64,000 nt of DNA, from contig CAZRCZ010000024.1 of the NCBI GenBank assembly GCA_964598765.1, positions 3,791 to 67,790 of the forward strand, in the 5' to 3' direction. The notes beneath the pieces were generated by a model. The model made no database searches. It saw nothing but the letters and a program-made list of their open reading frames with translations, and had not been told where the DNA came from. Of the stretch, positions 1 to 8,957 are shown in pieces. Positions within the stretch are counted from its first letter, which is position 1; each line of letters opens with the position of its first letter. A program made the translations under genes and the position numbers. Origin of the DNA: CAZRCZ01 sp964598765. GTDB lineage: Bacteria; Sumerlaeota; Sumerlaeia; MVZB01; JAJFLK01.

Positions 1-598
1 GGATCAGAAGTCCGGCGAGCGCCGGGCCGAGAATGCGCGCGCCGTTGAAGGAAAACGAATTGAGCGCGATGGCATTCGGGAGATCGGCCTTGCCGACCAA
101 TTCGACGACGAACGACTGGCGGAACGGCATGTCGAAGGAATTGATGGTTCCGAGAAAGAAGGCGAGAAGCAACACATGGGGAAATCGGATCAAACCGGTC
201 AGCGTGAGCGAAGCGAGGATCGTCGCCTGCAACATGGCAAGCGTTTGCGTTGCGATGATGAGACGATGGCGGGAATAGCGGTCGGCTAGGACTCCCGCCA
301 GCGGCGTGAAAAGCAAATTGGGAATCTGCGAGGCGAACGTGACCATTCCCAGATAACTCGGTTTCTCCGCGAGTTTCCAAACCAACCATGCCAGCGCGAC
401 GGTTTGCATCCACGAACCGAGGAGCGAGATCGCCTGTCCGACGTAATACAACTGAAAATTACGATGACGCAACGCCGGAAGAAGGGATGGGGAGGATTCT
501 GGAAGTTCGAGTTCGTCGGGATTCACGGCTGGGTTTTCCTCAAAATGCAAATTACATTCAGCGGGGATGGGATCGGATCGGCGGTTCCCTTGAAACAT
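1..598 (-). CDS. MFS exporter, EntS-like (3' end outside window)
   Basis: The frame opens with ATG at 598 and runs off the left edge, so only about 199 N-terminal residues are visible. They contain about five transmembrane segments and the MFS motif A (GVLADRYSRHR) after the second helix. The stretches DMPFRQSFVVELV and LPNAIALNSFSFNGARILGP are typical of the MFS_3/EntS-type drug or siderophore exporters. The protein should sit in the inner membrane and export a small molecule; the substrate cannot be told. Its start lies inside the end of the upstream gene on the same strand (41-nt overlap), which suggests co-transcription. An internal TTG at residue 17 is an alternative start. Confidence 0.8.
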   Translation of the reverse strand, partial: MFQGNRRSDPIPAECNLHFEENPAVNPDELELPESSPSLLPALRHRNFQLYYVGQAISLLGSWMQTVALAWLVWKLAEKPSYLGMVTFASQIPNLLFTPLAGVLADRYSRHRLIIATQTLAMLQATILASLTLTGLIRFPHVLLLAFFLGTINSFDMPFRQSFVVELVGKADLPNAIALNSFSFNGARILGPALAGLLI

Positions 599-3431
599 TG
601 CCCGTCGCCGGAAGAAGGGAATCCTCGTCAATTAACGTCGCGGCCCATTCCTTGGGGAGTTTCATTTCCGAGCATAGATAGCGGATGCGGTCTTCCTGCG
701 AGAAAATCAAGCCCAATTCCTTTTCCGCCTGCGCGCGCGCCTTGATGACGACGGTTTGTTGCGCGGGGGAAAGTTGCATGGTCCCCAAAGTGGCGAGCAG
801 GTCGGACGCCAAGCGGTGCTGGCCGAGCGAACTCCGCACGGAGGCTTCCTCCAGCAATATTCTCGCGCGTAAACCGTCGGGCGGATTCTGATCGCGCGCC
901 TTGCGAAGCGCCGCCAAGGCTTCATAAGGACGATGGAGCGATTCAAGACAGGCGGCTTCGATGTAATCCACGAAGGGTCGAAGCGTCGGCGTGCGGCTGT
1001 AAGGTTCGAGCATTTGAAGATTGGCAAGACCGACCGCCAGAGCGTCCGGTTCATGCGGCGGATTGACGAGCGGATCGCCCAAACCGCGAAGAATCGGAAG
1101 ATAGAGATTTAAGAACGCTTCGTCCGCCTTGCCTGCCTGCACTCTTGCGCTCGCCGAGGCGAGATCGAAAGCGTAAATCGCCCAATCAGTCGGGAAGCGG
1201 TCAATGATTTCCTCGCATCGCCGATAGCTTTGCAGAGCGTCGTCCCATTGGTTGCGCTGTTCCAAGGCTTTGGCTCGATAGAGATGAATGAGAAGCAGGA
1301 GACGGCAAGAGCGCGCATCCCAAAAGCTCGGCGGGATTAGCGAGACGTCGCCGTCGAGCTGGTTGAGGGCGGCGTCCAAATTTTCCTTGTTTTCCCCGGT
1401 GATCCCCCCCTTGGCCTTGGCCAGCGTAAAAATGAGATGCGACCGGGTGTCGTTCATTTGCCGATCCAAAAGATGGGCGACGCGGGGAAAGAGAAGGATT
1501 TCGGCCACCCCTTTTTCCATCCAACGGTCTTCTTCCTCCGAGTCGAGGTAACGATTCAAAATGTCGGGATAATCGAGCGTCGAGCCGGCGGGATCACTGA
1601 GATCAATCAAAACCAAATTGCGCGCGGGATCAATTTGACCGTCCTTGGCCCATTGATTGAGAAGAAGGCTCCGCAGATTGCTTCGTGTGAAATCGTCGGA
1701 AAGATCGCCGCCGGAGAGCATCAAGAGGGATTCTTGAAAATCACGATTGCGCATCAATTCAGGATAATCATGATCTTTTGAGGAAGATGGAATAAGAGAG
1801 GCGTCAAATTCTCCGCGCAGAAGAAAAGCAATCCCATGGCGGTGAAGGACAGAGCGGGGATCGGCGGAGATAAGAGCGTGGACGCTCTTGGCGCAATCCT
1901 GCCAACGCCGTCTTCGCGCGTCCCTCCCGATGCGTTGCCATTGGGAGACGATCTTCTTGTCTCCGGAATCCAACAGAGCCGCGATCCATCGCGCGAGAGG
2001 TTGATCGGCCAACGATGGAGTTATGCCCGCGAGAATTTTTCGCGTCATATCGGAGGATCGGAATTCGAAGAACGAACAGAGAAGCCGTTCGCGTTCGAGA
2101 AGGGAAAAGAAATCGGATTCGCTCCCGTTTAGAGCGAGAGCTTCAGTCAGGTTGCGATCACAGCGCTTGGCGTTTCGGCGACGTTCGAGTTGCGCGCGCG
2201 CGGCGGCCACGAGCGATCTCTTCTTATGGTTATTTTGCTCGTTTTCCCAAAGGCCGTCCAAAAAGTCGCGGGCGCGGGAGGATTGCCCGACGTCATCGAG
2301 CCGGATCGCGAGGCCAAGCAAGTCTTCGAATCGCCTCGCGTGGATTTGTCCCTCGTCAAGATCGTCCGAGTTCCTTGAGGCGACCACCAAATTGTCATTG
2401 AGCGCGGCGCAGAATCCTCCTTCTCCTAATCTCGCCGGACACCTTAGGGAAAGATTATTCCAAGCAATCGGTTTGGAGAGAGGATTCCCCCAATGTTTTT
2501 CGGGATTCCAGGAGACGATTCCGGATTGGATGGACAGGGCAACGGAATGGTCCGCCAAGAAGGCTTGCGGAAGCCAAGCGAGACCGTCAGGACCGAATTT
2601 GAGCGGAAGCGAGACGGAGCGCGTTTGAGTTCCAAAATCGAAGAGGGAAATTTCACCTTCAAATCCTTTCTTCGTCGCGTAGGCCAACGCCTTTCCCGAT
2701 GGAGAGAATGCCATATTGCGCTCGCTCAGGATTTCATTTCGCGGGAATTGGCGAATGCGGCGCGGTTCCTTGCTCTTTGAAGACAACCACCAAAGTTCTA
2801 ATCGTCCTTCATTCAAAACGGTGTAAAGCAATTCGCCCATTTGGGGGGAAACCCAAATTCCGGTGACGTCGCGTCCGCAATCCAGCAGGCAACGCGATTT
2901 GCCGGTTGGGAGGTCCAAGACCCAAAGATTGACGTGATCGGAATCGCGGTCGCTTCGATAGACGAGTTGCTCAGGCGCCAGCCACCCGGGTTGAGCTTTC
3001 CAGTCGTAATCGGTCACGGAAGAATTGGGAACCTGATTCGGCGCGGGATGCACGAGGCGAATTTGCGGAGGTTGCGAGGGAAGGCGCTCGACAAAAGCGA
3101 GGGCGTTGGAATCGGAAGCCCAATTAAATCCTCCATCGAGATAACGGGTGTAAACGGGCAGGGGGTCGTCCGATTGAAGATTGAGAACGCCGAGTTCGCC
3201 GGATTCATAGGCGACGGCGACACTTTGTCCATCCGGAGAGGCCTTGATTTCAGCAATGGCGTTCTCGCCCGCTTCGAGGCGTGAATTGAAAATCGGGAGA
3301 AGAATAAAAAAGAGACAAGAACTCGCCGTGAGAGGAATCGGATTGCGAGTTGGGAACGGGTTGGGCGATCTGATGCGCCTTCTCCGATCGGAACGGAACA
3401 TGGGCGCGTCATTCAAACATGAAACGCCCAT
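558..3431 (-). CDS. Exported WD40/TolB-like propeller protein with TPR-like C-terminal half
   Basis: This is a protein of about 957 residues with an Arg-rich N-terminus and a hydrophobic stretch near residues 34-48, so it is probably exported or membrane-anchored. The first half carries propeller-like blades such as IKASPDGQSVAVAYESG, FNWASDSNALAFVE and MAFSPSGKALAYATKKG. The second half is helical and TPR-like (for example WDDALQSYRRCEEIIDRFP and PYEALAALRKARDQNP). The frame is open up to 3491. I prefer ATG 3431, with a GGAAAAG about 13 nt upstream, because the longest version would overlap the divergent truB region; ATG 3401 is also possible. The exact function is unknown; a scaffold or monitoring role is only a guess. 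Confidence 0.75.
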   Translation of the reverse strand: MGVSCLNDAPMFRSDRRRRIRSPNPFPTRNPIPLTASSCLFFILLPIFNSRLEAGENAIAEIKASPDGQSVAVAYESGELGVLNLQSDDPLPVYTRYLDGGFNWASDSNALAFVERLPSQPPQIRLVHPAPNQVPNSSVTDYDWKAQPGWLAPEQLVYRSDRDSDHVNLWVLDLPTGKSRCLLDCGRDVTGIWVSPQMGELLYTVLNEGRLELWWLSSKSKEPRRIRQFPRNEILSERNMAFSPSGKALAYATKKGFEGEISLFDFGTQTRSVSLPLKFGPDGLAWLPQAFLADHSVALSIQSGIVSWNPEKHWGNPLSKPIAWNNLSLRCPARLGEGGFCAALNDNLVVASRNSDDLDEGQIHARRFEDLLGLAIRLDDVGQSSRARDFLDGLWENEQNNHKKRSLVAAARAQLERRRNAKRCDRNLTEALALNGSESDFFSLLERERLLCSFFEFRSSDMTRKILAGITPSLADQPLARWIAALLDSGDKKIVSQWQRIGRDARRRRWQDCAKSVHALISADPRSVLHRHGIAFLLRGEFDASLIPSSSKDHDYPELMRNRDFQESLLMLSGGDLSDDFTRSNLRSLLLNQWAKDGQIDPARNLVLIDLSDPAGSTLDYPDILNRYLDSEEEDRWMEKGVAEILLFPRVAHLLDRQMNDTRSHLIFTLAKAKGGITGENKENLDAALNQLDGDVSLIPPSFWDARSCRLLLLIHLYRAKALEQRNQWDDALQSYRRCEEIIDRFPTDWAIYAFDLASASARVQAGKADEAFLNLYLPILRGLGDPLVNPPHEPDALAVGLANLQMLEPYSRTPTLRPFVDYIEAACLESLHRPYEALAALRKARDQNPPDGLRARILLEEASVRSSLGQHRLASDLLATLGTMQLSPAQQTVVIKARAQAEKELGLIFSQEDRIRYLCSEMKLPKEWAATLIDEDSLLPATGNVSREPPIRSHPR

Positions 3432-3524
3432 CGTGTCAAAAAGGCTTTTCCATCGCGCCGAAAAACGATAACGTAAATGCGTCCGTTTCATTTAGAATGG
3501 GGTGATGGAAGAGGGCGAGTTTGC

Positions 3525-4541
3525 ATGGAAGAGAATGGAACATTGGATCGTGTCGAAAAGATCGAGGGAGTCATCCTGATTGACAAGCCTCGCGGAATGA
3601 CATCGCACGACGTTGTGGATCGGGTGCGAAAGGTCGCCGGAACGCGACGGGTCGGGCACGCCGGAACATTGGACCCGATGGCCGAAGGCCTCTTGGTGGT
3701 GTGCGTCGGTCCCGCGACGCGTATCGCTCAGTTCTTGACCGGACTGACCAAAGAATACACGGGGGTCATCAAGCTGGGAGCGTTCTCCTCGACCTACGAC
3801 GCGGAAGGCTCGATCATGGCGCAGTCGGCTTCGCTTCCACGGGAACCGGAAGTCATCGGGGAAGCGATGAGGCATCAGACGGGTTGGCAAACCCAACTTC
3901 CTCCGCCGTATTCCGCAATCAAAGTGCGTGGAAAAAAATTGTATGAGTATGCGCGCCGAGGTGAAGAAGTTCCCGAAAAGCCAAGGCGGGTCCGAATTCA
4001 TCACTTTGAAATGATCGAATATTGCGAGCCGGAGATTCGGTTTCGGACTAAGGTTGGTTCCGGAACATATGTTCGCTCAATGGCGCACGATCTGGGCGTG
4101 CAATTGCAATGCGGCGCGTATTTGGCCGAGCTTCGGCGTGAGCGGGTCGGGCATTTTCACGTTGGCGAGGCGGTGGAACTGGCAACCTTGATCGAGAATC
4201 CAACGCTGATTTCCGAGCGGATTCTGGGCCTCGCCGAGTCGCTCGCCCACTTGCCGAGGATCACCGTGAGCGCGACGGCGGAGCGGGATGTTCTTAACGG
4301 CAAAGGATTCACAATCCGCGACATCGTTTCGTGCGAGGCACTGCCTCGCCCGTCGGAAAATTCCGTGGTTTTGAACTCCAAGGGAAAAGTCCTGTCTGTT
4401 GCGAGGGGGGAATTGATCGCCGATCTTGAACGGGAAATGGAAGGCGTCCCGGAAATTCCATCGGGCGAGGAGACGGACCGGGGGCGTCAGCTTTATTTTC
4501 GCCCCGTCCGCGTCTTGGGACGGGATGAACCGCATGACTGA
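3525..4541 (+). CDS. truB: tRNA pseudouridine(55) synthase TruB
   Basis: TruB isomerises U55 to pseudouridine in the T-loop of tRNAs in the cytoplasm. The start of the catalytic domain reads GVILIDKPRGMTSHDVV, followed by the catalytic loop HAGTLDPMA with Asp50 as nucleophile. Further family blocks are QLPPPYSAIKV(R)GKKLYEYAR and VGSGTYVRSMAHDLG. At 338 residues it is close to the usual length. The ATG at 3525 was chosen because it follows a purine-rich GGAAGAGGGCGAG. Its end overlaps the next gene by 8 nt. In many bacteria truB follows rbfA and infB; those genes are not here, so truB has an unusual neighbourhood. Confidence 0.95.
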   Translation: MEENGTLDRVEKIEGVILIDKPRGMTSHDVVDRVRKVAGTRRVGHAGTLDPMAEGLLVVCVGPATRIAQFLTGLTKEYTGVIKLGAFSSTYDAEGSIMAQSASLPREPEVIGEAMRHQTGWQTQLPPPYSAIKVRGKKLYEYARRGEEVPEKPRRVRIHHFEMIEYCEPEIRFRTKVGSGTYVRSMAHDLGVQLQCGAYLAELRRERVGHFHVGEAVELATLIENPTLISERILGLAESLAHLPRITVSATAERDVLNGKGFTIRDIVSCEALPRPSENSVVLNSKGKVLSVARGELIADLEREMEGVPEIPSGEETDRGRQLYFRPVRVLGRDEPHD

Positions 4542-6264
4542 CTTCCCTTCCGCAGAAGACGGAAAGGAAACCTCCCCGGAGATATCTTCTCCGGTTCATT
4601 CGCGCGACGTTCCGTTTGAATATCATCTTCTTTTTCTTCCGACCCTGCTTTGCCTCGCCGCCTTTTTGATTCCGGTGGCGCAAAGGCTGGACGCCGCGTT
4701 GCGGTTTCCTTATCAAATGGACGCGGAAGAAGGGTTTGTCTACTACCAAGCCGTCGAACTGCGCGACGGGAAATCCATTTATCACCATTTGGATCACGAG
4801 CCTTTTTTGGTCGGGAATTATCCCCCGCTTTTTCCGTGGATTCTTTCGCGGATGCTGACCTCTCGACGGTTTGGATTGCCGCTGGGGCGATTGGTTGTCG
4901 CCTTCTCCTCGTTTCTCATCGCTTGGTTGCTAGCCTATATCGTCCACGGACGAACGCGAAGAATTTTGCCGACCCTTTTGGCGCCGCTTCTCTTCTTGAT
5001 AACATATGAATTTCACAACTGGTCGGCGTTTTGCAGGGTGGATTTGCCGGCGTTGGCGTTCACGCTCGCGGGACTTGGCGTTTTCCTTAACGCGCAATCC
5101 CATGCGACGACGGCTTGCTCGGCGCTTTTGTTTGTCCTAGCGGGCTACACGCGGCAAACGGCTATTCTCGCGCCGTTGGCTTGCATGGGGGCAATGGTTC
5201 TCCACGACCGCCGTCGAATGGTTTGGTTTCTCGTCCCTTATCTCGTCGCGGGGCTGGGAACGTTTCTTATCCTCAACCATCGCACGGGAGGGGAATTTTA
5301 CCGCCACACGGTTCAATACAACCGCAACTTGGTGGATTGGCATCAATGGCGACTCGTGATGAAGAATGAAATTTGGCATTTTTACCGCGCCTGGATAACG
5401 GCGCTGATTGTGGGCGCGGCTTGTTTGGGTTTTGCAAAATTCGCGTCTAGACACGATTCGGGCGGATCGGTCGGAAAAGGCGCTTGGTTAAATCACGCGC
5501 GCGGAACCGTCGGACTATACTTCGCGCTGGCCGCTCTTTCGCTCGTCTCCTACGCCAAAGCGGGATCCGCTCCGAATTACGGATTGGAACCGCTTGCGGC
5601 GGCTTCGATCATGGGAATGGAAACGTTGGGACGATTACTGGATTGGAGCGGAGGGGCGCGGTCGTGGCGGCGGCGTTGGGCGCGACTGGGCGTATTGTTC
5701 ATCGGAGTCGGATTGCTTGTCCACGTAACTTGGCTCCACGGATTTGAGTTGGGCAAATTTCAACTGCGAGGACTGGCGCGCGACATGTTCAGCAGTCCCA
5801 ATCCATCCGTCCTTGACCGCCAGCGGGGCAACGAAGCGCTGTTCATCGTCGAGACGACCGACGGGGAAGTCATGGGGGAATATCCCATCTTCTCTATTCT
5901 TGCAGGGAAGGCCGTGACTTATGAGCCGTTCATCATGTCGCGTCTGGCCGCGGAGGGAATGTGGGATCAGGAGAAGATTAACGACCAGATTCGCCACCGT
6001 CGGTACCGACTGATCATTACTTCCCAAGACCTGCGCGGGCTGGAAAGAGGGGAGGCGCCCGGCCGATGGACTCCGATGATGGCGCAAACGATCTTGGATT
6101 GGTATCGGCCGGCCGGATTGATCGGAGGGAGCGATTGGAGAGGCCTTCCGCAAATTTATTACTTTTGGATTCCGATGGACGCCGCCACGCGAAGAAAAAA
6201 AGCGGAGGAGCAATTCAATGTTTCGGGACAGTCGCTCGACCCGGGCGTTCAGGATTTGAGTTGA
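4534..6264 (+). CDS. GT-C/PMT-like polytopic membrane glycosyltransferase
   Basis: This protein of about 576 residues has roughly ten hydrophobic segments and an acidic first periplasmic loop (QMDAEEGFVYYQA), the arrangement of GT-C glycosyltransferases that use polyprenyl-phosphate sugars. A loop with NYPPLFPW follows, then the membrane domain and a C-terminal soluble region with RLIITSQDL. The start at ATG 4534 overlaps the truB stop and has GGGACGGG about 9 nt upstream, which suggests translational coupling. The sugar donor and acceptor are unknown. One of four such proteins in the window. Confidence 0.72.
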   Translation: MTDFPSAEDGKETSPEISSPVHSRDVPFEYHLLFLPTLLCLAAFLIPVAQRLDAALRFPYQMDAEEGFVYYQAVELRDGKSIYHHLDHEPFLVGNYPPLFPWILSRMLTSRRFGLPLGRLVVAFSSFLIAWLLAYIVHGRTRRILPTLLAPLLFLITYEFHNWSAFCRVDLPALAFTLAGLGVFLNAQSHATTACSALLFVLAGYTRQTAILAPLACMGAMVLHDRRRMVWFLVPYLVAGLGTFLILNHRTGGEFYRHTVQYNRNLVDWHQWRLVMKNEIWHFYRAWITALIVGAACLGFAKFASRHDSGGSVGKGAWLNHARGTVGLYFALAALSLVSYAKAGSAPNYGLEPLAAASIMGMETLGRLLDWSGGARSWRRRWARLGVLFIGVGLLVHVTWLHGFELGKFQLRGLARDMFSSPNPSVLDRQRGNEALFIVETTDGEVMGEYPIFSILAGKAVTYEPFIMSRLAAEGMWDQEKINDQIRHRRYRLIITSQDLRGLERGEAPGRWTPMMAQTILDWYRPAGLIGGSDWRGLPQIYYFWIPMDAATRRKKAEEQFNVSGQSLDPGVQDLS

Positions 6265-6743
6265 GTGCCAGCGGGAGAAGGCGTGGTCGGATCTTGGGGC
6301 TTCGGCGAGGCGTCGGGATGGGCGCCGGCGGGAACGCGCTTCATCTCAAAAGTCCCCGTGTAAAACTTGCTCGCGTATTGGCCGGTGAATTTTTCTCCGT
6401 CGGCTTGGCCGGACCAATGGAAGACGCCGCCGCTGGTCGCGCCCAAGTCCACGTCGCCGCCGAAGGCGACCTTATCCCCTTCGCGTTTGCCGAGTAGCTC
6501 GACCTTGTAGCTGGCCGTCTGGCCGAACTCCGCGACGAAAACCGCTTTCCATTGATTTCGCTCGGTCCGCTCGACGGTGCAGGTCAATTTGCCCCCCGGT
6601 TTTGGCATGTTGGTCAGATACCAATTTCCCTCCCACGCGCCGCTGACTGGATCCTTCCACCGCCACGCGGACAGCGTCGAGCAGGAAGCTGAGAGGAGTA
6701 GAAAAAGATAAAGAGAGATTCGGCGATAATTCATGCAGGTCAT
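6249..6743 (-). CDS. Predicted lipoprotein of unknown function
   Basis: The 164-residue product starts MTCMNYRRISLYLFLLLSASC, a classic lipoprotein signal with lipobox LSASC, so it should be lipidated at that Cys. The mature part is beta-rich, with WEGNWYLTNMPKPGGKLTCTVE, FGQTASYKVELLGKREGDKVAFGG and FTGQYASKFYTGTFEMKRV. It ends in a Pro/Thr-rich tail. An AGGAG 7 nt before ATG 6743 decides the start although the frame is open further upstream. Its 3' end overlaps the convergent glycosyltransferase gene by 16 nt. I do not recognise a named domain with certainty; the fold resembles small lipocalin-like or beta-sandwich domains that often follow a lipobox. Confidence 0.7.
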   Translation of the reverse strand: MTCMNYRRISLYLFLLLSASCSTLSAWRWKDPVSGAWEGNWYLTNMPKPGGKLTCTVERTERNQWKAVFVAEFGQTASYKVELLGKREGDKVAFGGDVDLGATSGGVFHWSGQADGEKFTGQYASKFYTGTFEMKRVPAGAHPDASPKPQDPTTPSPAGTQLKS

Positions 6744-6825
6744 ATCAATTCTCCTATCAACTTTTGAGATTGCGTTGAGGTTGTCCTGAATCCACCCCTC
6801 AGCACGGCCCTGTTGAAAATGATGC

Positions 6826-7155
6826 TCATTCGGCAAACATTTGCTGGAGCGTTTGGAGAAGCATTCTCCGGCTTGACTGGTGCAACGAGCCGAGGCGGCG
6901 AAGTAACCGGGACTTATCCACCGTCCGAATTTGATCCAGCACCACCTGTCCCCGCTTGCCGCCAAATCGGCAGGAGACGCGCGTCGGATACATACGCTCC
7001 TGAGTTGACATCGGAGCAATGATGATCTTCGAGAGATGTCGGTTCATTTCATCCGGTGATATTACAAGACAGGGACGGGTCTTTTGAATTTCGCTCCCTT
7101 TCCTCGGATCCAACCCAACGAGATATACCTCAAATCGTTGGACTACCATTTCCAC
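6826..7155 (-). CDS. mazF: MazF/PemK-family toxin (endoribonuclease)
   Basis: The protein has 109 residues and the family layout: RFEVYLVGLDPRKGSEIQKTRPCLVISPDEMN at the start, then IIIAPMSTQ, RVSCRFGGKRGQVVLDQIRTVDKSRL and a C-terminal helix. MazF/PemK toxins cleave mRNA at short sequences when freed from their antitoxin. The Arg of KTRPCLV and the QIRTVDK block match active-site regions of the family. The start lies inside the end of the upstream antitoxin gene (13-nt overlap), the standard coupled arrangement. Confidence 0.9.
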   Translation of the reverse strand: MEMVVQRFEVYLVGLDPRKGSEIQKTRPCLVISPDEMNRHLSKIIIAPMSTQERMYPTRVSCRFGGKRGQVVLDQIRTVDKSRLLRRLGSLHQSSRRMLLQTLQQMFAE

Positions 7156-7400
7156 TCAGTCAGATCCCACCGCGTTGGAGTTGGCGGATCCAGCAAGCGA
7201 TCATCTCCCTTTTCCGCAGGGGCGCGGAATTGTTCCTCCCACCCCGCGCGGGGACTGTTCGAAGGCCGGATCAAGAGTCCGCCGGAGCGAAACGAAATTT
7301 CCACCTCTCCGGTTAGGCCGGAATGCTCCAATAGTGGTTTTGGAATACGAACACCGCGTGAATTGCCGATTTGGACAAGGTGAGTTCTAATTGTTTGCAT
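7143..7400 (-). CDS. mazE: MazE-like AbrB-fold antitoxin
   Basis: The 85-residue product begins MQTIRTHLVQIGNSRGVRIPKPLLEHSGL, the swapped-hairpin AbrB/MazE DNA-binding motif (GNSRGVRIPK). Its C-terminal tail (EEQFRAPAEKGDDRLLDPP) should wrap the toxin. It binds MazF and normally represses its own promoter as a complex. The frame is open to 7484, but the homologous region begins at ATG 7400, so that start is chosen. Confidence 0.88.
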   Translation of the reverse strand: MQTIRTHLVQIGNSRGVRIPKPLLEHSGLTGEVEISFRSGGLLIRPSNSPRAGWEEQFRAPAEKGDDRLLDPPTPTRWDLTEWKW

Positions 7401-7447
7401 TAGACATTCCGCCGATACGGTAATTCCATTGTGATCACATTGGCTCG

Positions 7448-8824
7448 TCAAATCAATCGCTCTTTTTGAGGATCGAAAAGACAAACCTTATTCTCCCGAT
7501 ATGCCTTGATGCTCAGCGCGATGGTCGTCATGACGCGATAACCGGCTTGGGCGTCGAGATTCGGGGTTTCGCGGGTGCGGATGCAGTGGAGAAAATTTTC
7601 CAGATGCGCGAGTGTCTCGTCGGGGGATTTCACCGTCTTGAGACGAATTTCCTTGATGACTTGCTTGCCCCCCGATTCCTGTTCGACGACCTCCGCTCCC
7701 CCGATCTCCTTGGCCTTTTGGGCGACGGCGTCCATGTAGGGACGCTCGGGCGTGGCAATGATCGTGTCTTTGTCGAACGTCAACGTCGCGTGCTCGCCGC
7801 GGATCGTTTCGAGGGTTTCAGTTTGGTTCCCCTCGGTGGAAAAGAGAAAGCCGGAAGATTCGTTTTCATAGTCGGCGGCAATGGTGAACGTGTCGGGAAC
7901 TTCGCGGTCGAAGTGGACGTAATTGCCGCCGGTCGCCGTGACGCGCTTGGGAAACGGAAATCCGAGCGCGACCGACAGATGCGCCCACTGGTGATAAAGC
8001 AGATCGGTGGCGACGCCGCCCGAATAATCCCAGTATTTGCGGAAGCGGAAGAAACGCTCGCGGTCAAAGGGGCGGACGGGCGCGGGACCGAGCCACCGCC
8101 GCCAATCGAGCGTCTCCGGCGTGCAATCGTCGAACATCGTGTAATTCCAATCGCCGCCGGGGACGTTGCGGTTGTAGCCCGCCTGAAAATGAAGGAGCTT
8201 GCCGATCAGACCGGTCTTGCCGTCGCCGATGAATTTGCGGGCTTGTTTCCATTTGTCGGTCGAGGCCGATTGCGCGCCGACGGCGAAGACGCGCTTCGTT
8301 TCTTTTTGAAAGGCGGCGACCTGCTTGGCTTCGTGCCAATGGAGCGTCATCGGCTTTTCGCAATAAACGTCCTTGCCGCAACGCATCGCATCCATCGAGA
8401 TTGTCGCGTGCCAATGATCGGGTATGGCGAGCAGGACGGCGTCCACGTCGGGCGAAGTGATGACCTCTTCAAATTCGTGGACACACTTGCTCAATCCATA
8501 CGCCGCCATCATTTCCTTTTTTCGGCGGTCGTAGATTTCGCAAATCGTCGTTAGCTTGGCGTTTTGCGCCGGATCATTTTCGATTTTCTTGATGGCGGAA
8601 ATGTAATCCTTGCCGCGCATTCCGAATCCGACGAGGGCGAAGTTAATGCGGTCGTTGGCGCCGAGGACGCGCGGCGGCGCGACGGAATAGGATTTGGCCG
8701 GGCGGAACGACGCGCACGATTCCGCGCTTAACGCTCCGGCGGCGACAATCGCCGAACCTGAAAGACCGAGAAACTTGCGACGGGAAACCTCACAGGACGG
8801 GCGGTTGCTGTCGGAATCACGCAT
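7448..8824 (-). CDS. Tat-exported Gfo/Idh/MocA-family oxidoreductase
   Basis: The 458-residue protein starts with a Tat signal (SRRKFLGLSGSAIVAAGAL) that ends near a Cys (SAESCAS), so it may be a lipoprotein. It continues into an NAD(P)-binding Rossmann fold (NFALVGFGMRGKDY) and the family signature CEKPMTLHWHEAKQ. A C-terminal alpha/beta domain contains WRRWLGPAPVRPFDRERFFRFRKYW, characteristic of the large exported subgroup common in Planctomycetes-like bacteria. These enzymes oxidise or rearrange sugars; the substrate is unknown. An AAGGAG stands 7 nt before ATG 8824. It is the last gene of a minus-strand set with a TIM-barrel protein, another oxidoreductase and a carrier. Confidence 0.9.
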   Translation of the reverse strand: MRDSDSNRPSCEVSRRKFLGLSGSAIVAAGALSAESCASFRPAKSYSVAPPRVLGANDRINFALVGFGMRGKDYISAIKKIENDPAQNAKLTTICEIYDRRKKEMMAAYGLSKCVHEFEEVITSPDVDAVLLAIPDHWHATISMDAMRCGKDVYCEKPMTLHWHEAKQVAAFQKETKRVFAVGAQSASTDKWKQARKFIGDGKTGLIGKLLHFQAGYNRNVPGGDWNYTMFDDCTPETLDWRRWLGPAPVRPFDRERFFRFRKYWDYSGGVATDLLYHQWAHLSVALGFPFPKRVTATGGNYVHFDREVPDTFTIAADYENESSGFLFSTEGNQTETLETIRGEHATLTFDKDTIIATPERPYMDAVAQKAKEIGGAEVVEQESGGKQVIKEIRLKTVKSPDETLAHLENFLHCIRTRETPNLDAQAGYRVMTTIALSIKAYRENKVCLFDPQKERLI

Positions 8825-8850
8825 GGAACGGCTCCTTCTTCTCTCTGACA

Positions 8851-8936
8851 TTAACCACACAAGGCACAAAGCCACCAAGGGATACGGAGAATAGTCGTTC
8901 GTCTTACTTGGTGCCTTGGTGACTTGGTGGTGAACT
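8851..8936. repeat. Imperfect inverted repeat, 'CACCAAG/CTTGGTG' family
   Basis: The left arm (accacacaaggcacaaag, then ccaccaagg) and the right arm (cttggtgccttggtgacttggtggtg) pair imperfectly around an AT-rich centre. It fills the gap between two genes of the sugar cluster. Related copies lie near 9899, 34893, 39909, 41269, 55878/56192 and 59501. Confidence 0.7.
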
Positions 8937-8957
8937 TCCCTTGGTCAACGAGCGCCA